Shown piece by piece: positions 35,277 through 43,488 of a DNA stretch of 43,500 nucleotides (positions within the stretch are counted from its first letter, which is position 1; every line of letters starts with the position of its first letter). Origin of the DNA: Clostridium sp. CAG:768 (GTDB lineage Bacteria; Cyanobacteriota; Vampirovibrionia; Gastranaerophilales; Gastranaerophilaceae); assembly GCA_000437435.1 (NCBI GenBank), contig FR899629.1:1-43500 (forward strand), given 5' to 3'. The position numbers were made by a program, and so were the translations under genes. Under the pieces are notes generated by a model. The model was not told the origin of the DNA. It saw only the letters and a list, made by a program, of their open reading frames with translations, and made no database searches.

Positions 35277-35674
35277 TGAATGGAAATTATTACCACAGAA
35301 CACACAAAAATCATAACCCCAATATGCAAGGAAAGGTTGACCATGAAGACAACCCAGCTAATTTATTCAGTATTCAAAATACAGATAGAGAAATCAAATG
35401 GGTATATTCAGCAGAAGTGTCAGATAAAAGTCATATTGGCTATCATCAAGTTATTTACGCACTTGCCAATCATTTACTTATTTATTCCGTTGTAAAAATA
35501 AAGGAATGGCTAGATAAAGATAAAACTTTTAACAGCTTATTAAAAGAAGATAATCTCGGAAGAAAATATATAATTTACAGCGATTACAAAAAATGGGCTA
35601 TCGCCAATAGCAAAAAATTAAGATTAACTACCAGACAAATAAAGGAGATTAAAGAATGGATATTAAATTTATAA
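35273..35674 (+). CDS. Hypothetical element protein, 133 aa
   Basis: Start ATG at 35273 overlaps the stop of the excisionase-like gene, indicating coupled translation; the larger frame from 35237 has no ribosome site. The protein is basic, with a His-rich N-terminus (NYYHRTHKNHNPN) and a C-terminal Lys-rich helical region; no motif recognised. It overlaps the start of the HUH gene by 19 bases, so the three genes form one unit. Confidence 0.68.
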   Translation: MMNGNYYHRTHKNHNPNMQGKVDHEDNPANLFSIQNTDREIKWVYSAEVSDKSHIGYHQVIYALANHLLIYSVVKIKEWLDKDKTFNSLLKEDNLGRKYIIYSDYKKWAIANSKKLRLTTRQIKEIKEWILNL

Positions 35675-36225
35675 ATATAGAACACTCAATCAAATTTAAA
35701 ACAATGGGGGATGCCGTAAAAGAAGCAAACCGTTTAAAAATGGTTATGGATAGATTTGCCAAAAGAGTAAACCTGCCTTTTGCCTGCATATTTTGTGTAA
35801 GCAATTTAAGTTTAAGATTTGGCGAATATGTAATGTTTCATAATGGCAGAAAAGGACGCCCCATCAGAAAACCAGTTTCTAAACTTAAACTTTTTGAACC
35901 GCCAGAAACAGTAATACCACACTTGCACATCATAATTGTTTATACAGGTCAAGAAAAAAGAATATCGAACAAAATTGTTGAAAGCATAACTAAAAAATAT
36001 GGCGCAGAAGCATCTCGAGCTTATGATATAACTACTCAAAACCCAATATATTTCTTACAATATGCGGTTAGGCAATCTGCAACATTCAGATTTGTAAATG
36101 ATTATACTAATACAATTGATTTTGATTTAAAGAAAATGAGTAAAGTTTTAACCAAGCAAAAAGAAGGTCTTTATTTTCACAATAATAACAGGCATGATAG
36201 TCGCTTTAGGCTACCTGCGGATTAA
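35656..36225 (+). CDS. HUH-type replication initiator/relaxase-like protein
   Basis: The 189-residue protein has a His-hydrophobic-His motif, P-H89-L-H91-IIIVY, and 40 residues later NPIYFLQYAVRQSATF, with Tyr132 and Tyr136 in the position of the catalytic Tyr in rolling-circle Rep proteins. Such proteins nick one DNA strand and attach to its 5' end to start rolling-circle replication or transfer. AAAGGAG stands well before the ATG. Calling it Rep or relaxase is inference from motifs; no nick site is identified. No helicase is fused. Confidence 0.6.
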   Translation: MDIKFINIEHSIKFKTMGDAVKEANRLKMVMDRFAKRVNLPFACIFCVSNLSLRFGEYVMFHNGRKGRPIRKPVSKLKLFEPPETVIPHLHIIIVYTGQEKRISNKIVESITKKYGAEASRAYDITTQNPIYFLQYAVRQSATFRFVNDYTNTIDFDLKKMSKVLTKQKEGLYFHNNNRHDSRFRLPAD

Positions 36226-36772
36226 ATTTAAAGCAAATGTAAAAATACATGTGTAATTATTAATGGATAGAGTAAAAGCATATGAGTAAGAATAGATTAC
36301 CCGATATTGTTATTAGTTGATAATAAAAACATATAAAATTTGTATTTGAAACCTGCTCATAGACAATCCCTCTATAGCTCAATAATAACGGCACTTAATA
36401 AGTAAATTTCAACTAATTTACCTAAAAATCATATTAGTTTCATTGGCGATATATACTAATTTGCACAATTCAGCATAAGTGGTTAATAAGCTAATGATGA
36501 AATGTTCAACCGCCGAGAGGTATTATTCCATATAAAATTACAAACTCTCAAAATTTATTCAGAAAATGCGTGTATAAAAATCATCAACTTTACAGAAATT
36601 GATTAAGAAATGTCTTTAAATAGGTTATGGTCTAAAGCAACATTTTAAAACCGTTTTAAATGTATTTATTTAGAGTTAATTTTTTAATTTTCCAATAAAT
36701 ATTTGTAGAAGTCTTTACAATCAAACATCAATATCCAATAATGCAAAAGTCACAACAAAAGGAGATGGAACA
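36226..36772. other. Non-coding region between HUH gene and recombinases
   Basis: The 547 bases contain inverted repeats TTATTA-GTTGA-TAATAA (36311-36327) and TTTAAAAC-C-GTTTTAAA (36644-36660). TAATGATGAAAT near 36492 matches a segment in the left-end region (about 32706). They could be recombinase or Rep sites; no gene seen. Confidence 0.4.
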
Positions 36773-37354
36773 ATGACTAATACAGGATTTAACTTTGCTT
36801 ACATCAGAGTAAGCACCGAAGAACAAAACTTTGAAAGTCAAATGGAAGCAATGAAAGATTTAGAATTTGCAAAAATTTTTACCGAAAAACGAAGTGCAAA
36901 AGATACTAATCGTCCAGAACTTCAAAATATGCTTGATTATGTTAGAGAAGGAGATACGGTTTATGTTAAAGATTTTTCAAGACTTGCAAGAAGTACAAAA
37001 GATTTACTCAATATTATAGAAATTCTTGAAACTAAAAAAGTAAAACTTATAAGTATAAAAGAAAAATTAGACACAAGCACACCTGCAGGCAAATTAATGG
37101 TTACAATGCTTGGTGCAATTTATGAATTTGAACGAGCAAATCTTTTAGAACGCCAAAAAGATGGGATTGCAGTTGCGAAAAAAGAAGGTAAATACAAAGG
37201 TCGGAAGAAAATCAAAAAGCCTGATAATTGGCAAGATATTTATAATGATTGGTCTTGTCGCAAAATTACTGCCAAAAAGGCGTGTGAATTATTAAAACTA
37301 AAAACTAATACGTTCTACAATTTTGTAAAAGAGGAAAGAAAGGAAATAGCATAA
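36773..37354 (+). CDS. Serine recombinase (resolvase/invertase family)
   Basis: The 193-residue protein has the N-terminal catalytic domain with Ser14 in FAYIRVSTEEQNFESQ, then DTVYVKDFSRLARSTKDLLNI, and the long E-helix region MVTMLGAIYEFERANLLERQKDGIAVAKKEGKYKGRK, followed by a HTH_7 domain (KITAKKACELLKLKTNTFYNFVKE). Small serine recombinases resolve or invert DNA between short sites. AAAGGAG precedes the ATG. The stop overlaps the integrase start by one base. Confidence 0.93.
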   Translation: MTNTGFNFAYIRVSTEEQNFESQMEAMKDLEFAKIFTEKRSAKDTNRPELQNMLDYVREGDTVYVKDFSRLARSTKDLLNIIEILETKKVKLISIKEKLDTSTPAGKLMVTMLGAIYEFERANLLERQKDGIAVAKKEGKYKGRKKIKKPDNWQDIYNDWSCRKITAKKACELLKLKTNTFYNFVKEERKEIA

Positions 37355-38544
37355 TGGCAAAAAGAAGAAGTAATGGTGAAGGCAGTGTTTTTAAAGAAAC
37401 TCGAAGCGGAAAATGGATTGCTAAATTTCAGATAGGATATGATGTTAAAGGTAACAGAGTTTTTAAATCTTGCAGGGCAAAAACCGAAAAAGAAGCAAGA
37501 CTACTCTTAAAAGATTTAATGGAAAAACATCATGCAGGAATTGATATAAGTTCAAAGAGTATTAAGGTTGGAGAGTATTTTGAAAAATGGTTTTATGGAA
37601 CTGCAATCTATGGATTAAGAGAATCAACAAGTCAAAGTTATGAGATGATTATTCGTAGACATATAATACCACATCTAGGGAATATTCCATTAGTAAATTT
37701 AACAGGAGATGATATTCAGACCTTTTATAATTATCTCTACCGATATGGAAAATTAACAGGAAAAGGAGGTTTATCAAAAAAAACTGTTGAAAATATACAT
37801 CTAGTTATGAGTAGTTGCCTTAATTTTGCACTAAAAAGAGGAGAAATTATCAGAAATCCATTATCAACTGTAAAATTAATACGCGAAGGTAAAAAAGAAA
37901 TAGAGGTCTTTACTAGAGAGGAACAAGAACGGATTATGGCAGAATGCTCTAAACATTATTATGGTATGGCTATTAAATTTGACTTTTTTACTGGGCTTAG
38001 AGCTGGGGAATTACTTGGTTTAACTTGGGATTGTGTAAATTTTGATAGGAATACCATAAGAATAAATAAACAAGTACAAAGGTATAAAAATTTTAGTAAA
38101 AATACTGACACAAAAACAATTCTAGGTTTTGTATATAATACGAAAACAAAAACTTCTAATCGGGTGGTTAGTGTTTTGCCTGCAATAATGAATGAGTTAG
38201 CTCAATATAAAATACAGCAGGATATTACCAAAAAGAAATTAGGACAGGACTATTACAGCAAACTCAATCTTGTCTTTCCACGTCAAGACGGATATTTTAC
38301 AGACACAGGAACATTCTTAGATGTATTTAGTAGAATACAGAAAAAACTAGAAATTCCTCACAGAAGCGTTCACGCTATACGACACACTTTTGCAACAAGA
38401 GCATTAGAAAGCGGAATATTGCCAATAGTAGTATCAAGAACCCTTGGGCACGCAAGTATTCAAATAACCATGGATATCTACGGACATGTAGTTCCCGATT
38501 TTGCGGAACATGAGATGACAAAGATGAAAGAAATTTATCAGTAA
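37354..38544 (+). CDS. int: Tyrosine recombinase (integrase, Tn916-like)
   Basis: The 396-residue protein has an N-terminal arm-binding domain (GSVFKETRSGKWIAKFQIG), a SAM-like core-binding domain (about 65-165) and the catalytic domain with R216 (TGLRAGELLGL), H340 and R343 (HAIRHTFATR), H366 (LGHAS) and nucleophile Y376 (MDIYGHV). This integrase probably made the 45-bp tRNA duplication. It is coupled to the serine recombinase (TAATGG). Confidence 0.96.
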   Translation: MAKRRSNGEGSVFKETRSGKWIAKFQIGYDVKGNRVFKSCRAKTEKEARLLLKDLMEKHHAGIDISSKSIKVGEYFEKWFYGTAIYGLRESTSQSYEMIIRRHIIPHLGNIPLVNLTGDDIQTFYNYLYRYGKLTGKGGLSKKTVENIHLVMSSCLNFALKRGEIIRNPLSTVKLIREGKKEIEVFTREEQERIMAECSKHYYGMAIKFDFFTGLRAGELLGLTWDCVNFDRNTIRINKQVQRYKNFSKNTDTKTILGFVYNTKTKTSNRVVSVLPAIMNELAQYKIQQDITKKKLGQDYYSKLNLVFPRQDGYFTDTGTFLDVFSRIQKKLEIPHRSVHAIRHTFATRALESGILPIVVSRTLGHASIQITMDIYGHVVPDFAEHEMTKMKEIYQ

Positions 38545-39014
38545 TCTTGTTTATTAGTTCTATATTCTTCAGCTTTTGTTATTAAATTCAAAGTTTCACC
38601 ATGTTGAGATGATAAGACCGGATATGTTGAATAAACATATTGAATAAATTTATTAAAGCCCATATCTTTAGTTTTTTCAATTATAAAATCTATACTATCA
38701 CTATCTTCAATATTTGGATTTACTTCATTAAGACCTCTTCTTAATGAAATAATTTGTTTTGGTTTTCCAAAATCATTAGGCACATACCTTACCTCAAATA
38801 TATCTTCATGGGCTGAAACTTCATTTATAATATCAAAAACAAACGGACCATAATGATGAAAAATCCAATTTATTTGTGATACTTGATGTCCACGCCTTAA
38901 GACATTTCTCCAATCTGCTAAATATATAATTTTATTTAATCTTGCATTGGATAAATCATCTCGATTCGGATAATTTAAACAAATATAATATATTATATTT
39001 AATAATTCATTCAT
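38538..39014 (-). CDS. Panacea/DUF4065 (SocA-like) protein, candidate antitoxin
   Basis: The 158-residue protein has the DUF4065 pattern LSNARLNKIIYLADWRNVLRRGHQVSQINWIFHHYGPFVFDI, known from SocA and from Panacea antitoxins that neutralise many unrelated toxins. It overlaps the upstream membrane gene by four bases (ATGA), which supports a two-gene toxin-antitoxin or defence unit. The 3' end overlaps the integrase 3' end by seven bases. Confidence 0.8.
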   Translation of the reverse strand: MNELLNIIYYICLNYPNRDDLSNARLNKIIYLADWRNVLRRGHQVSQINWIFHHYGPFVFDIINEVSAHEDIFEVRYVPNDFGKPKQIISLRRGLNEVNPNIEDSDSIDFIIEKTKDMGFNKFIQYVYSTYPVLSSQHGETLNLITKAEEYRTNKQDY

Positions 39015-39946
39015 TGTTCAGCCTCCAATTCGCTATCAACTGATACTACAGGAGTAAATTCGTCTTTTAAGTTAGCTATCAAGTTTTGAAACTCATTTTT
39101 GTATTCTTCATATATATTTATCATAATATCCTTTGTCAACACTTTACTATTTTTGTCTGTACTTTCAAAAACAAGAACTGCAACTTTATCTGTGTTGGTT
39201 AAATTATGAAGAACTACACAACCAATAGTTTTAGCTTTCATTCTAAATTTTGAAATAGTTTCTGTAGAAAATTTATATTCTTCACTTAAAATTTTATCGT
39301 AATCCTCTTTTTTTGTAGGGAAATCATTTTTATAAAAACAATTTTCTGGACTATTCCAAGCTGCACCAATACAACCTTGATTTATAGAATGAATTCCTCT
39401 GTTTCTTTTGTTAAACTCGTAATTTTCGGAGTATCTACCAACCATCATTGATAATTCTTGACCAGACAGAGTATCTTCTTGTATAACATATAAGCTCAAT
39501 CTTTCATTACTTGTAAAATCATATGCTTTTGAAATTACACTTAATACATCATGCCAAAATGTTTGAATATCTATTTCATGAGCTCTAAGTTGTTTCTCTC
39601 TTAAAACTTTAATATGATTATAGTAATTATTTTTAAGTTTAATATTCTTCTTTCTATATTTTCTTACAGTTTCTTTTTGAGGTCTTTCAAAGACAAAATA
39701 AAAAATTATTGCAAAAATAATTAAACATAAAGCTGTTATAACTAAAAAAATATCAAACTTTGCCAGTACTTTGAAATCATGAGTTTTTAGAAACTTATAT
39801 AAATTTTCATTTACTAACCCTAATAAAAATGTAGCAGTGGCAAATAACACACTTGTTGCTTTTTCGCAGATTAAATCTCGAAAAAACATTAATACATCTT
39901 TAAATGTAATATCATGTTTATACTGTTCTTTTCCAAGTATTAACAA
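39011..39946 (-). CDS. Membrane protein with cytosolic GAF-like domain, candidate toxin/effector
   Basis: The 311-residue protein has two hydrophobic spans (about 30-50 and 65-90, LFATATFLLGLV; FLVITALCLIIFAIIFYFVF), a basic linker (KYRKKNIKLKNNY), and a GAF-like sensor domain (about 120-295), including GCIGAAWNSPENCFYKND and TIGCVVLHNL...VAVLVFES. It may sense a small molecule and act at the membrane. Paired with the Panacea gene; toxicity is inferred, not shown. Confidence 0.65.
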   Translation of the reverse strand: MLILGKEQYKHDITFKDVLMFFRDLICEKATSVLFATATFLLGLVNENLYKFLKTHDFKVLAKFDIFLVITALCLIIFAIIFYFVFERPQKETVRKYRKKNIKLKNNYYNHIKVLREKQLRAHEIDIQTFWHDVLSVISKAYDFTSNERLSLYVIQEDTLSGQELSMMVGRYSENYEFNKRNRGIHSINQGCIGAAWNSPENCFYKNDFPTKKEDYDKILSEEYKFSTETISKFRMKAKTIGCVVLHNLTNTDKVAVLVFESTDKNSKVLTKDIMINIYEEYKNEFQNLIANLKDEFTPVVSVDSELEAEQ

Positions 39947-40078
39947 CTTAATATATCCCTAATTACTACAGTTTATTGTAGCATAGATTAGAAAAGTGGG
40001 CAATATCTGAAACATTAGAAAGGAATAAGTTCGGCTTCTAATAATTCATTGTTCTTATAACATGTTCATATAATTTTT

Positions 40079-40720
40079 TTAGATTTTTATCACAATTTCT
40101 TCTGCAACTTCTCTTACTGTTTTTTGCAACCTTGATAACCCTTGATATTTTCCTATAAATCCTCCTGGATTTTCTTTCCCGTCAAATTTCAATGGAATAA
40201 TTTTTACTCCTCGTGCTACAGCATAGCTTACTTCTTGTTGACACCAAACACTATTAGAAAATCCATCATAGTGTAATGAAATAAAAAAAATCCATTGTTT
40301 GTAAGGCTCTAATAATTTGTTCTTCCCACTCAACCGTCGGATAAATATCTTCATGAACAACAAAACAGTCAATGTTGAAATTCTTTAATTCATCTCTTAA
40401 CCTCTTTGCAACATTTTTGGTTGTAGATAGATGGCTTATAAAGTTTTTATATTCTTTACATCTTTCCCTATTTTTAGGCGGTGTAATTATGATATGTTCT
40501 GTTGACAAATTTAGTTCATCTATAATATCTTTTAAAACAAACTCATCTGCTTGATATAAGGTTGCTTTTATATCTATATACTCATTTCTATTATAATCTA
40601 CATATGTCTGTACGGGGAGATTGAATGAATTAAAAAGAAATATCTGTCTTGTTCATCAAATTCATCAACTAATTTGTTATGTATTTTCTTAACAAGTTCT
40701 ATCTTTTTAACAATTTTCAT
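40079..40720 (-). pseudogene. TIR-domain protein, broken by two frameshifts
   Basis: Three pieces on the minus strand make one TIR protein of about 213 residues. Piece A (from ATG 40720: MKIVKKIELVKKIHNKL...DRYFF) shifts near a T5 run (40632-40636) into piece B (NLPVQTYVDYNRNEYI...KNFISHLSTTKNVAKRLRDEL...MDFF), which shifts at a T8 run (40283-40290) into piece C (ISLHYDGFSNSVWCQQEVSYAVARGVKIIPLKFDG). Adding one base at the first and removing one at the second restores all. The SVWCQQE motif holds the likely catalytic Glu of NAD-cleaving TIR domains. TATATT is six bases before the ATG. Confidence 0.78.
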
Positions 40721-40726
40721 ATTTAT

Positions 40727-40732
40727 AATATA
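40727..40732 (-). promoter_or_regulatory. Leaderless -10 of the TIR gene
   Basis: TATATT on the minus strand, placing +1 at 40720, the A of the ATG. No Shine-Dalgarno. Confidence 0.4.
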
Positions 40733-40795
40733 AAATTAACTTTTTTATAATCTTTTTATGTTATATTAATATCTAAAAATATAAAGGAGTAAAAT

Positions 40796-41728
40796 ATGAA
40801 TTGGTTCAAGTTATATATTTGGGAGAACATTTCTTTTTTAAGATACGGAACAATATTATTCATAATTTTATTATTAAACTTTATATGGACTCACAATATA
40901 TATAAAATAAAAGAAACAATACAGAATATAACTCACCTATCAGAAAATACAAAACTTTATTGGCAAATATTTTTGAAACATTTCTTTGAAAAAAAATTAT
41001 TAATAGTCTTGCTTTTAATTTTTACTTTGATATTAGTTTTTGTATCAATAAATGACAAAAGTGGACTTTCTTCTTCTCTTTTAGGAGTAATAGGTTCTGC
41101 TTTAGTAACTGTAATGTTTCTTGATAGTATAAATCAATACATATCAGAAAAGAAATTTTTGGATATTTCAAAAGAAGTTAGAAACACAATATATTCTTTA
41201 TATTATAGTTTTGTAGACCTAGTTCTGATATTAGATAAAAATAATCTGTCAGAAGATGAAAAAAGTAATTATAGAAATAGTAGAAATATAACACAAGATA
41301 GTATAAATTTATCCTCATATTGTGAGAAGACTTCTTTTAAAGACAATAGAGAATTATCTACAGAAGAAAGTAATTATGCTAATCATTACTTACAAAAAAT
41401 AAAAGATGATATTGAACTTTCAATTCTAAATATTAATAATTCTTCTAGCAATATAGAAATATATGAAATATTATTTTTATTGAACAATTTACAAAAAGAA
41501 TTTAAATATACCAACGAAAACTTTTTTACTCAGAATGATAATGTAATTAGTAATATATTTGGAGGGTTTAATTCATCATTATTAAAAAATTCTTTAAAAC
41601 ATTACAATGAAGTTTTAAAAAAACTTGAAAATAATAATATACTTAAAATTATGCAGTTAACATATAAGCAAGAAATTTTTTGTCACGTTGTACTACCCAG
41701 TTTGGATGAACTTAAACAGAAAAAATAA
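40796..41728 (+). CDS. Membrane protein of unknown function, element cargo
   Basis: AAAGGAG stands before the ATG. The 310 residues have three hydrophobic segments in the first 120 (GTILFIILLLNFIW; LLIVLLLIFTLILVFVSI; LLGVIGSALVTVMFL) and a long, Asn/Ser-rich cytosolic helical C-terminus. I do not recognise a family. It is divergent from the TIR gene with a shared 75-base control region, so it may belong to the same defence module. Confidence 0.7.
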   Translation: MNWFKLYIWENISFLRYGTILFIILLLNFIWTHNIYKIKETIQNITHLSENTKLYWQIFLKHFFEKKLLIVLLLIFTLILVFVSINDKSGLSSSLLGVIGSALVTVMFLDSINQYISEKKFLDISKEVRNTIYSLYYSFVDLVLILDKNNLSEDEKSNYRNSRNITQDSINLSSYCEKTSFKDNRELSTEESNYANHYLQKIKDDIELSILNINNSSSNIEIYEILFLLNNLQKEFKYTNENFFTQNDNVISNIFGGFNSSLLKNSLKHYNEVLKKLENNNILKIMQLTYKQEIFCHVVLPSLDELKQKK

Positions 41729-41865
41729 CATAACACATTCTGCAACACATGAGTTTAACAAATTATAATCAACTTCGTTAAACAAAGTAAATTCTCATAA
41801 AATTTTGTGCCAAGTCATGGCAAATCATGAACAAGAGTTAAAATATATGACAACCCGAGACAGTC
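41729..41865. other. Right-end region of the element
   Basis: Contains TAACACATT (41731-41739) and TGCAACACAT (41741-41750), GTTTAAC...GTTAAAC (41754-41784), and TGCCA-AGTCA-TGGCA (41808-41822). These may be integrase arm sites. No gene. Confidence 0.45.
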
Positions 41866-41910
41866 CTCATAACCCGAAGGTCATAGGTTCAAATCCTGTC
41901 TCCGCAACCA
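41866..41910 (+). repeat. Right attachment repeat (tRNA-fMet 3' fragment)
   Basis: Perfect 45-base copy of 32361-32405, from the anticodon loop to CCA; the 5' half of the tRNA is missing, so it is not a tRNA gene. Confidence 0.92.
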
Positions 41911-41915
41911 TTTAG

Positions 41916-41946
41916 AAAAACTCTTAGAATATATCTAAGAGTTTTT
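41916..41946 (+). terminator. Ancestral tRNA-fMet terminator
   Basis: A perfect 13-bp stem AAAAACTCTTAGA / TCTAAGAGTTTTT directly after the right repeat; before integration it would have followed the complete tRNA. Confidence 0.8.
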
Positions 41947-41970
41947 AAATATCTATACAAAATTAAAAAT

Positions 41971-42825
41971 ATGCAAATTCTATACAATTTTTTAGCTATA
42001 ATTATTAGAATTCTTACAAACTCTATGAGTAACGTCTTTCAAAAAAAATTATCTTTGGAAGACGAAAATCCTGTAGTAGTTAATTTTATTAATTATTTTA
42101 TACTTTGTATATTTTCTATTCCATTAATATTCTTAGCAAATATTCCAATAACAAACATTAATTTTATAATTTACGCTCTTTTAGGCGGATTGACAGGAGC
42201 TATTTGCAATTGCTTTATGGTACTAGCTTTAAAAAGAGGGGAATTATCTGTATTAGGCCCGATAAATTCATACAAAGCTATAATAGGCTTAATTTTTGGA
42301 ATGATTATCTTGCACGAATTTCCTAATATTTTTGGGTTAATAGGTATTGCACTTATTATTATTGGCTCATATTTTATTCTTGAAACTCCTAAAGCTTTTC
42401 TCAAAAAAGATATTCAATATCGAATTTATGCACTTATTTTTTCTGCAATTGAAGCTGTTTTCATAAAAAAAGTAATAATTTTATCATCTATTACAACTTC
42501 ATTTATTACCTCCAGTTTTTTAGGTGCAATATTTTCATTTATTATAATGAGTATTTTCTCTGGGAAAAACTTTAAAATTCCATCTAGAAAACATACCATT
42601 ATATATATTTTAACTGCTATATGTTTTGGACTTATGACATTTACAACTGCATATGTATTTAGATATATGAATGTAGGATACGCTCTATCTTTATTTCAAC
42701 TCTCAATTATTATTAATGTAATTTTAGGATATAAACTATTTAACGAAAAAAATCTATTAAAAAAACTTATAGGTTCCTTAATAATTCTTATAGGTTCAGC
42801 AACAATTATGATTTACGGACATTAA
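41971..42825 (+). CDS. EamA/DMT-superfamily transporter
   Basis: The 284-residue protein is almost wholly hydrophobic, with about ten membrane spans in two similar halves. The end of the first half reads FMVLALKRGELSVLGPINSYKAIIGLIFGMIILHE and the second FTTAYVFRYMNVGYALSLFQLSIIINVILGYKLFNEKN, the typical EamA repeat. Substrate unknown. No Shine-Dalgarno; TATACA at 41954-41959 suggests a very short 5' leader. Confidence 0.88.
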   Translation: MQILYNFLAIIIRILTNSMSNVFQKKLSLEDENPVVVNFINYFILCIFSIPLIFLANIPITNINFIIYALLGGLTGAICNCFMVLALKRGELSVLGPINSYKAIIGLIFGMIILHEFPNIFGLIGIALIIIGSYFILETPKAFLKKDIQYRIYALIFSAIEAVFIKKVIILSSITTSFITSSFLGAIFSFIIMSIFSGKNFKIPSRKHTIIYILTAICFGLMTFTTAYVFRYMNVGYALSLFQLSIIINVILGYKLFNEKNLLKKLIGSLIILIGSATIMIYGH

Positions 42826-42858
42826 TATGATAGAATTATTCTGAAAGGGATATAAAAG

Positions 42859-43488
42859 ATGCTTGCACCCATTACAGGGCAAAAAGTTGAATATGATATA
42901 AGAACATACAAAAGTTATAGAACTCACCAAGTTGAAAAAACTGATACAAATACAAAAGCTAAAATTGCAGCAGGTTCAATAGTTGGAACAATAATTCCAA
43001 TGGCACTATTGGCAAAAAATCAAAAATGTAAGCTTTATAACATTAAGTATGGTGTAAAAGAAATGATTCTAGTTAGTGCTGGCAGTATAGCCGGAGGACT
43101 TGCATCCGGTGTTTTATTTGACAAAAAAGAACACAAAAAACAAAAAATTAATGAAAGCGTTTTCCAATTCATGAATGCTTCAGTCCCTCCACTATTAACA
43201 AGTGCATTATATTCTTTTAGCAAAAATATAAAATACAGAATTGCAAGTACAATTGTAGGACTTTTTGGTGGAATGCATATCGCAGCTAAATTATCAAATA
43301 TTATAAACGATCCACATGACAAAGTACCTGATAGAAAACTTACATTCAAAGATTCTATTGCAAATATTGATGATGCTTTAGGCGTATTAATTCTTGCAAA
43401 AGTACCTATTGCAGAAAAATTACATGTAGATAAAACTTTACCTGCAATATACAGCTGGTGCGGGTATAGAGCAGGTATAAGTAACTAA
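42859..43488 (+). CDS. Hypothetical membrane protein, 209 aa
   Basis: AAAGGG stands before the ATG, and the gene follows the transporter by 33 bases, probably in one transcript. It has several weak hydrophobic Gly/Ala-rich segments (AAGSIVGTIIPMALLA, ILVSAGSIAGGLASGVLF, IASTIVGLFGGMHIAAKL). I do not recognise a family. Confidence 0.7.
   Translation: MLAPITGQKVEYDIRTYKSYRTHQVEKTDTNTKAKIAAGSIVGTIIPMALLAKNQKCKLYNIKYGVKEMILVSAGSIAGGLASGVLFDKKEHKKQKINESVFQFMNASVPPLLTSALYSFSKNIKYRIASTIVGLFGGMHIAAKLSNIINDPHDKVPDRKLTFKDSIANIDDALGVLILAKVPIAEKLHVDKTLPAIYSWCGYRAGISN

Noticed and set aside
40014..40042. ATTAGAA/TTCTAAT hairpin as the TIR gene terminator
   Set aside because: No T-run follows in either direction; the 15-base loop and 7-bp stem are weak.
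41866..41910. Second tRNA gene
   Set aside because: Only the 3' 45 bases are present; the acceptor 5' strand and D arm are missing. It is an attachment repeat.
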